Origin: an uncultured Solobacterium sp.
GTDB lineage: Bacteria > Bacillota_I > Bacilli_A > Erysipelotrichales > Erysipelotrichaceae
DNA: 8,057 bases
Reading direction: 5' to 3'
Assembly: GCA_900546285.1 (NCBI GenBank)
Contig: URCJ01000062.1
Coordinates: forward strand, 1-8,057
The notes under the pieces were generated by a model. That model saw nothing but the letters and a program-made list of their open reading frames with translations. It ran no database searches and had not been told where the DNA came from. Below, one piece after another: positions 5,139 to 8,057 of the stretch. Each line of letters begins with the position of its first letter. Position 1 is the first letter of the stretch. The translations under genes were made by a program, and so were the position numbers.

Positions 5139-6761
5139 ATGAAAAGAAGTGGTTTTAGGGTAATGAGAGAGCTAGTTGGCTTAGTAAGACCGCTAACTGG
5201 CTATATGATTCTGGCTATTATACTTGGTTTGTTAGGTAATCTATGTGCTACTTTTATTACGATTATTGGTGGCTATGCCATTGTAGGGGAATATAGTTTA
5301 AAGATTTTGTTTACAATCTTGATTATAATTGCCTTAATTAGAGGTTTCTTAAGATATGGTGAACAAACTTGTAACCATTATATTGCGTTTAAATTATTGG
5401 CTTTAATAAGAGATAAGGTCTTTACTGCTTTAAGACGCTTGTGTCCTGCTAAGTTAGATGGTAAGGATAAGGGCAATTTGATTTCGATTATTACTTCGGA
5501 TATTGAATTGTTGGAAGTGTTTTATGCCCATACTATTTCGCCTATTTGTATCGCTTTCTTGTTTTGTGTGGTGATGATAATTTTTATTGGTAGAATCCAT
5601 ATTTTATTAGGTTTATTAGCTTTGATGGCTTATATAACAGTGGGGCTTGTTTTGCCTCTGTTGGCTTCAAAAAGAAGTGGTGATGTTGGAATCAAATATC
5701 GTAATAAGGCAGGTAATTTATCGGCTTTTGTGTTAGATAGTTTAAGAGGTTTAAATGAGACTATTCAATATAATCAAATGAATAATAGAGTAAAGCAGAT
5801 GGATGAAATGACTGATTCTTTATTAGATACTGATAAAGAAATGAAGTCTAATGTTGGCAAGAATATGGCTCTTACTAATACCGTTATTTTGTCTTTTGAC
5901 TTAATGATGTTGTTTGTATCGGCTTATTTGGTGGATTTTAAGGGCTGCGTAATTGCTACTTTGGCTTTGATGAGTTCTTTTGGTCCATGTGTTTCTTTAT
6001 CAGCCTTAGGTACAACGTTACAAAGTACTTTTGCCGCAGGCAATAGAGTCTTGGATATCTTAGAAGAGAGTCCTGTGCTTGAGGATGTTGTTGGTAAGGA
6101 TGATGTAAGCTTTGATGGTGCGAGCGCTAATAATGTTGAGTTTTCTTATGGTAATGAGAATATCTTGAATAACTTATCTATTAATGTACCTAAAGGAAAG
6201 ATTATCGGTATTATGGGTAAGTCGGGTTCTGGTAAGACTACTTTGTTGAAGTTGTTTATGCGTTTTTGGAAAGTTGATAAGGGTAGCATTAATATTTCTA
6301 ATAAGAATATTGAAGATATCAATACAAAGAACCTAAGGGACATGGAAAGTTATGTTACTCAGGAAACGTGTTTGTTTCATGATTCGATTATTAATAATTT
6401 AAGAATAGCTAAATTGGATGCGACAAAGGAAGAAGTGATAGAGGCTTGTAAGAAGGCTTCAGTTCATGATTTTATTGAGTCTTTACCAAATGGTTATGAT
6501 ACTAGTGTTGGAGAATTGGGTGATACTTTATCGGGTGGTGAAAGACAGCGTCTTGGTTTGGCTAGAGCTTTCTTGCATGATGGGGATTTCATGTTGTTGG
6601 ATGAGCCTACTTCTAATTTGGATAGTTTAAATGAGGCGGTTATTTTAAAGTCTATTAAGGAAGAATGTGAGTCGAAGACGGTTCTTCTTGTGTCTCATCG
6701 TAAGTCTACGATGTCTATTGTGGATAAGTGTTATTCGGTTGAAAGTGGAAGAATGAGCTAA
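5139..6761 (+). CDS. CydC-like ABC exporter half-transporter (permease fused to ATPase)
   Basis: This 540-residue protein is the partner of the preceding half-transporter. Its membrane domain has six helices (near 20-39, 54-71, 130-150, 154-176, 245-264, 268-290) and the CydC-type stretch LRYGEQTCNHYIAFKLLALIR (71-91), with KGNLISIITSDIELLEVFY (111-129) after it. The ATPase is canonical: Walker A GKSGSGKTT (360-368), Q-loop Q408, signature LSGGE (464-468), Walker B FMLLDE (484-489) with E489, and switch H520. The ATG at 5139 is chosen because AGGAGGA (5124-5130) lies 8 nt upstream and the membrane domain then starts as in relatives. A GTG 48 bp upstream is in frame but would overlap the previous gene and lacks a ribosome binding site. 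The gap to the upstream stop is 2 bp and its stop overlaps the next start by 1 bp. Confidence 0.9.
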   Translation: MKRSGFRVMRELVGLVRPLTGYMILAIILGLLGNLCATFITIIGGYAIVGEYSLKILFTILIIIALIRGFLRYGEQTCNHYIAFKLLALIRDKVFTALRRLCPAKLDGKDKGNLISIITSDIELLEVFYAHTISPICIAFLFCVVMIIFIGRIHILLGLLALMAYITVGLVLPLLASKRSGDVGIKYRNKAGNLSAFVLDSLRGLNETIQYNQMNNRVKQMDEMTDSLLDTDKEMKSNVGKNMALTNTVILSFDLMMLFVSAYLVDFKGCVIATLALMSSFGPCVSLSALGTTLQSTFAAGNRVLDILEESPVLEDVVGKDDVSFDGASANNVEFSYGNENILNNLSINVPKGKIIGIMGKSGSGKTTLLKLFMRFWKVDKGSINISNKNIEDINTKNLRDMESYVTQETCLFHDSIINNLRIAKLDATKEEVIEACKKASVHDFIESLPNGYDTSVGELGDTLSGGERQRLGLARAFLHDGDFMLLDEPTSNLDSLNEAVILKSIKEECESKTVLLVSHRKSTMSIVDKCYSVESGRMS

Positions 6762-7069
6762 TGGATATTGAATCAAAGAGAGAAAGGGAGAAGGAATTGG
6801 TTTCTTTTATGATAGAGCTATATTGTAAGAAGAAACATAAAAGTAAAGAGTTGTGCCCTGAGTGTAGAGAATTAGATGCATATGCAAGAAGTAGGGTGGA
6901 TAGTTGTCCTTTTATGGAAACTAAGACTTTTTGTTCAAAGTGTCAGGTTCATTGTTACAAGAAAGACATGAGAGAAAAGATAAAGGAAGTAATGCGTTTC
7001 TCTGGTCCTAGGATGTTGTTTCATCATCCTATTATTGCGATAAGACATTTGATAGAGAGGAAGAAATAA
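6761..7069 (+). CDS. YgbA-type protein, 'nitrous oxide-stimulated promoter' family
   Basis: The 102-residue soluble protein matches the YgbA family: an N-terminal helix, YCKKKH (21-26), LCPECREL (31-38), CPF (49-51), CSKCQVHCY (58-66), then MREKIKEVMRFSGPRMLFHHPIIAIRHL split over 70-97. Seven cysteines (22, 32, 35, 49, 58, 61, 65), two of them CxxC pairs, suggest a bound metal or iron-sulphur centre; that is inference. In E. coli, ygbA is induced by nitric oxide through NsrR; the biochemical role is not settled. The stop of the CydC-like gene and this ATG overlap (TAATG), which implies translational coupling, so production is probably tied to the transporter. The next gene follows with no gap. 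This gene is the main clue that the operon concerns nitrosative or redox stress. Confidence 0.88.
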   Translation: MDIESKREREKELVSFMIELYCKKKHKSKELCPECRELDAYARSRVDSCPFMETKTFCSKCQVHCYKKDMREKIKEVMRFSGPRMLFHHPIIAIRHLIERKK

Positions 7070-7444
7070 ATGAAAAGAATAATATATATTGTGTTGGGCT
7101 GTATAGGCTTAGTGTTGGGCGCTATAGGGGCAGCTTTACCGCTAATTCCATCATTTCCGTTTTTGATGATGGCGGCCTTTTGTTTCACAAGATCAAGTGA
7201 AAGGCTCGATAGATGGTTTAAGAGCACTAAATTATATGAAAATAATCTAAAAGATTTTGTCTCAGGAAGAGGCATGACTGTTAAGGCTAAAGTTAGAATC
7301 ATGATTACTGTTACTATCTTGATGAGCATTGGTTTTGTGATGATGGGCCTAAAGGGCATTGTTGCTGGTTGTGTTGTCTTAAGTGTTGTATGGCTTTTCC
7401 ATATCATTTATTTTGTCTTTGGGATTAAGACTTTGGTTGAGTAA
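7070..7444 (+). CDS. YbaN family (DUF454) inner-membrane protein
   Basis: The 124-residue product is a small integral membrane protein of the YbaN/DUF454 family. Conserved parts are LPLIPSFPFLMMAAFCFTR (23-41), DRWF (47-50), LYENNLKDF (55-63) and MTVKAK (69-74). Hydrophobic segments lie near 4-24, 27-40, 76-92 and 95-117. The function of the family is unknown. Its ATG directly abuts the stop of the YgbA-type gene. GAGG (7057-7060), inside the end of that gene, is 9 nt upstream and serves as the ribosome binding site. It is the last gene of the operon, followed 6 bp after the stop by a strong intrinsic terminator. Confidence 0.88.
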   Translation: MKRIIYIVLGCIGLVLGAIGAALPLIPSFPFLMMAAFCFTRSSERLDRWFKSTKLYENNLKDFVSGRGMTVKAKVRIMITVTILMSIGFVMMGLKGIVAGCVVLSVVWLFHIIYFVFGIKTLVE

Positions 7445-7450
7445 AGAGTT

Positions 7451-7475
7451 AAAGATTGGGTTATCCAGTCTTTTT
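7451..7475 (+). terminator. Intrinsic terminator of the CydDC-like/YgbA/YbaN operon
   Basis: A 9-bp stem, AAAGATTGG (7451-7459) with CCAGTCTTT (7465-7473) and one G-T pair, closes the loop GTTAT and runs into five T residues (7471-7475). It begins 6 bp after the YbaN stop codon. Confidence 0.82.
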
Positions 7476-7494
7476 AATTACTTTTCCACATTTA

Positions 7495-7525
7495 TTGATA
7501 AAGATGGGAATAATATAGGAATAAT
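7495..7525 (+). promoter_or_regulatory. Weak candidate promoter for the AlbA_2 gene
   Basis: TTGATA (7495-7500, 5 of 6) and AATAAT (7520-7525, 5 of 6) lie 19 bp apart, slightly wider than ideal. A second -10-like TAGAAT (7543-7548) has no good -35 partner. The choice is uncertain in this AT-rich stretch. Confidence 0.3.
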
Positions 7526-7555
7526 TCTTATTGTTTATAGGATAGAATAAGGCTG

Positions 7556-7599
7556 TGATAACTTATCATGTTAAGATAAATGATAGGTTAAATGATAAG
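7556..7599. repeat. TGATAA palindrome and direct repeats upstream of the AlbA_2 gene
   Basis: TGATAA-C-TTATCA (7556-7568) is a perfect palindrome with 6-bp arms. TAAATGATA occurs twice (7577-7585 and 7589-7597) at a 12-bp period. CTTATCAT (7562-7569) can also pair with ATGATAAG (7592-7599). Together they form a cluster of TGATAR motifs between the candidate promoter and the ribosome binding site. An operator for a dimeric regulator is possible; an mRNA hairpin is the alternative. Confidence 0.45.
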
Positions 7600-7622
7600 A
7601 TATTTAAAAGAAGGGAGGCTTT

Positions 7623-8057
7623 ATGTTTATTGAAACTGAGGTTGTAGAATTAAAGAAATCTTTATCTCAATTAAAAGAAGGCATTATTTCATTGAGTGCT
7701 ATGTTAAATAAATCAAATAAGGGTCTTGTCTATTTTGGGATAAGGGATGATGGTAAGGTAGTGGGTTTGGATGTGGGCAAGAAGACACTTGCTGATGTTT
7801 CGCATGAGATACAAAATAATTTAAAGCCTTTGCCTAATAGGGTTAATGTTGATACTGTCATTTTGGATGATAGAGAAGTAATTAAAGTAGAAGTAGAGGG
7901 GGATGATACTCCTTATTCTGCATATGGAAGATATTATATTAGGATTAATGATGCGGATGTGATGATGTCTAATAATCAGCTTCAGTTTTTCTTTGAGAAT
8001 AAAGAGATTAATTATTCTAGGTGGGAAAATAGAGAAACCGAATATGGTGTCGACGAC
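7623..8057 (+). CDS. AlbA_2 (Schlafen-type) domain protein, partial (runs off right edge)
   Basis: A frame of 145 codons is open to the end of the window. Its N-terminal region fits the AlbA_2 domain, formerly called divergent AAA_4 and related to Schlafen: an acidic/lysine start ETEVVELKKSL (4-14), a helix containing LSAMLNKSNKG (24-34), then the strand-turn YFGIRDDGKVVGLD (37-50) and the later YYIRIND (104-110). Bacterial proteins of this type are usually 350-500 residues, often with a further ATPase-like or winged-helix region, and many are annotated as nucleic-acid-binding or transcriptional regulators; those parts would lie outside this window. The usual AxxNTxGG segment is replaced here by AMLNKSNKG. 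GGGAGG (7613-7618) lies 4 nt before the ATG, a tight spacing. The gene follows the operon terminator, so it has its own promoter. Confidence 0.85.
   Translation, partial: MFIETEVVELKKSLSQLKEGIISLSAMLNKSNKGLVYFGIRDDGKVVGLDVGKKTLADVSHEIQNNLKPLPNRVNVDTVILDDREVIKVEVEGDDTPYSAYGRYYIRINDADVMMSNNQLQFFFENKEINYSRWENRETEYGVDD

Noticed and set aside
6146..6343. 65-codon minus-strand frame inside the CydC-like gene
   Set aside because: It lies opposite the Walker A region and its hydrophobic pattern is the complement of that coding sequence.
7024..7407. 127-codon minus-strand frame opposite the YgbA/YbaN junction
   Set aside because: Shadow of the YbaN-type gene; no ribosome binding site or recognisable domain.

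Overview
The window comes from a low-GC Firmicute. The base composition is AT-rich, Shine-Dalgarno sites are strong (GGAGGG, AGGAGG, GGGAGG), and the CydDC-like transporter style, the TM2/DUF2752 pair and the AlaX-type protein are typical of gut Erysipelotrichia or Clostridia. The exact lineage is inference. All of the sequence looks chromosomal; I see no phage, transposase, integrase, CRISPR array, tRNA or rRNA.

Layout. (1) Bases 1-901, minus strand: the first 300 codons of an alanyl-tRNA editing (AlaX-type) protein that runs off the left edge. It is divergent, across 52 bp, from (2) 954-2318, a MATE-family efflux transporter. (3) 2319-2368: a short spacer with a (TA)8 tract between a -35-like and a -10-like box. 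(4) 2369-3033: two small membrane-protein genes 2 bp apart, a TM2-domain protein and a DUF2752 protein with a CPGCG motif. (5) 3034-3420: 387 bp without a convincing gene. It holds inverted repeats, a candidate promoter (3202-3229) and, just before the next gene, an intrinsic terminator set in a ladder of alternating GTTA/TAAC segments that looks like a transcription attenuator. (6) 3421-7444: a tight four-gene operon (2-bp gap, 1-bp overlap, 0-bp gap) encoding a CydD-like half-transporter, a CydC-like half-transporter, a YgbA-type cysteine-rich protein (the 'nitrous oxide-stimulated promoter' family) and a YbaN/DUF454 membrane protein. It ends in a clear intrinsic terminator. (7) 7445-7622: a spacer rich in TGATAA repeats. 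(8) 7623 to the right edge: the N-terminal 145 codons of an AlbA_2 (Schlafen-type) domain protein.

The central unit is the attenuator-like leader plus the CydDC-like/YgbA/YbaN operon. CydDC of E. coli is tied to thiol export and haem/cytochrome bd function, and ygbA of E. coli belongs to the nitric-oxide response. A redox or nitrosative-stress role for the operon is therefore a reasonable inference, but no substrate can be read from the sequence. The other genes (tRNA quality control, efflux, TM2/DUF2752 pair, AlbA_2 protein) look like independent transcription units.
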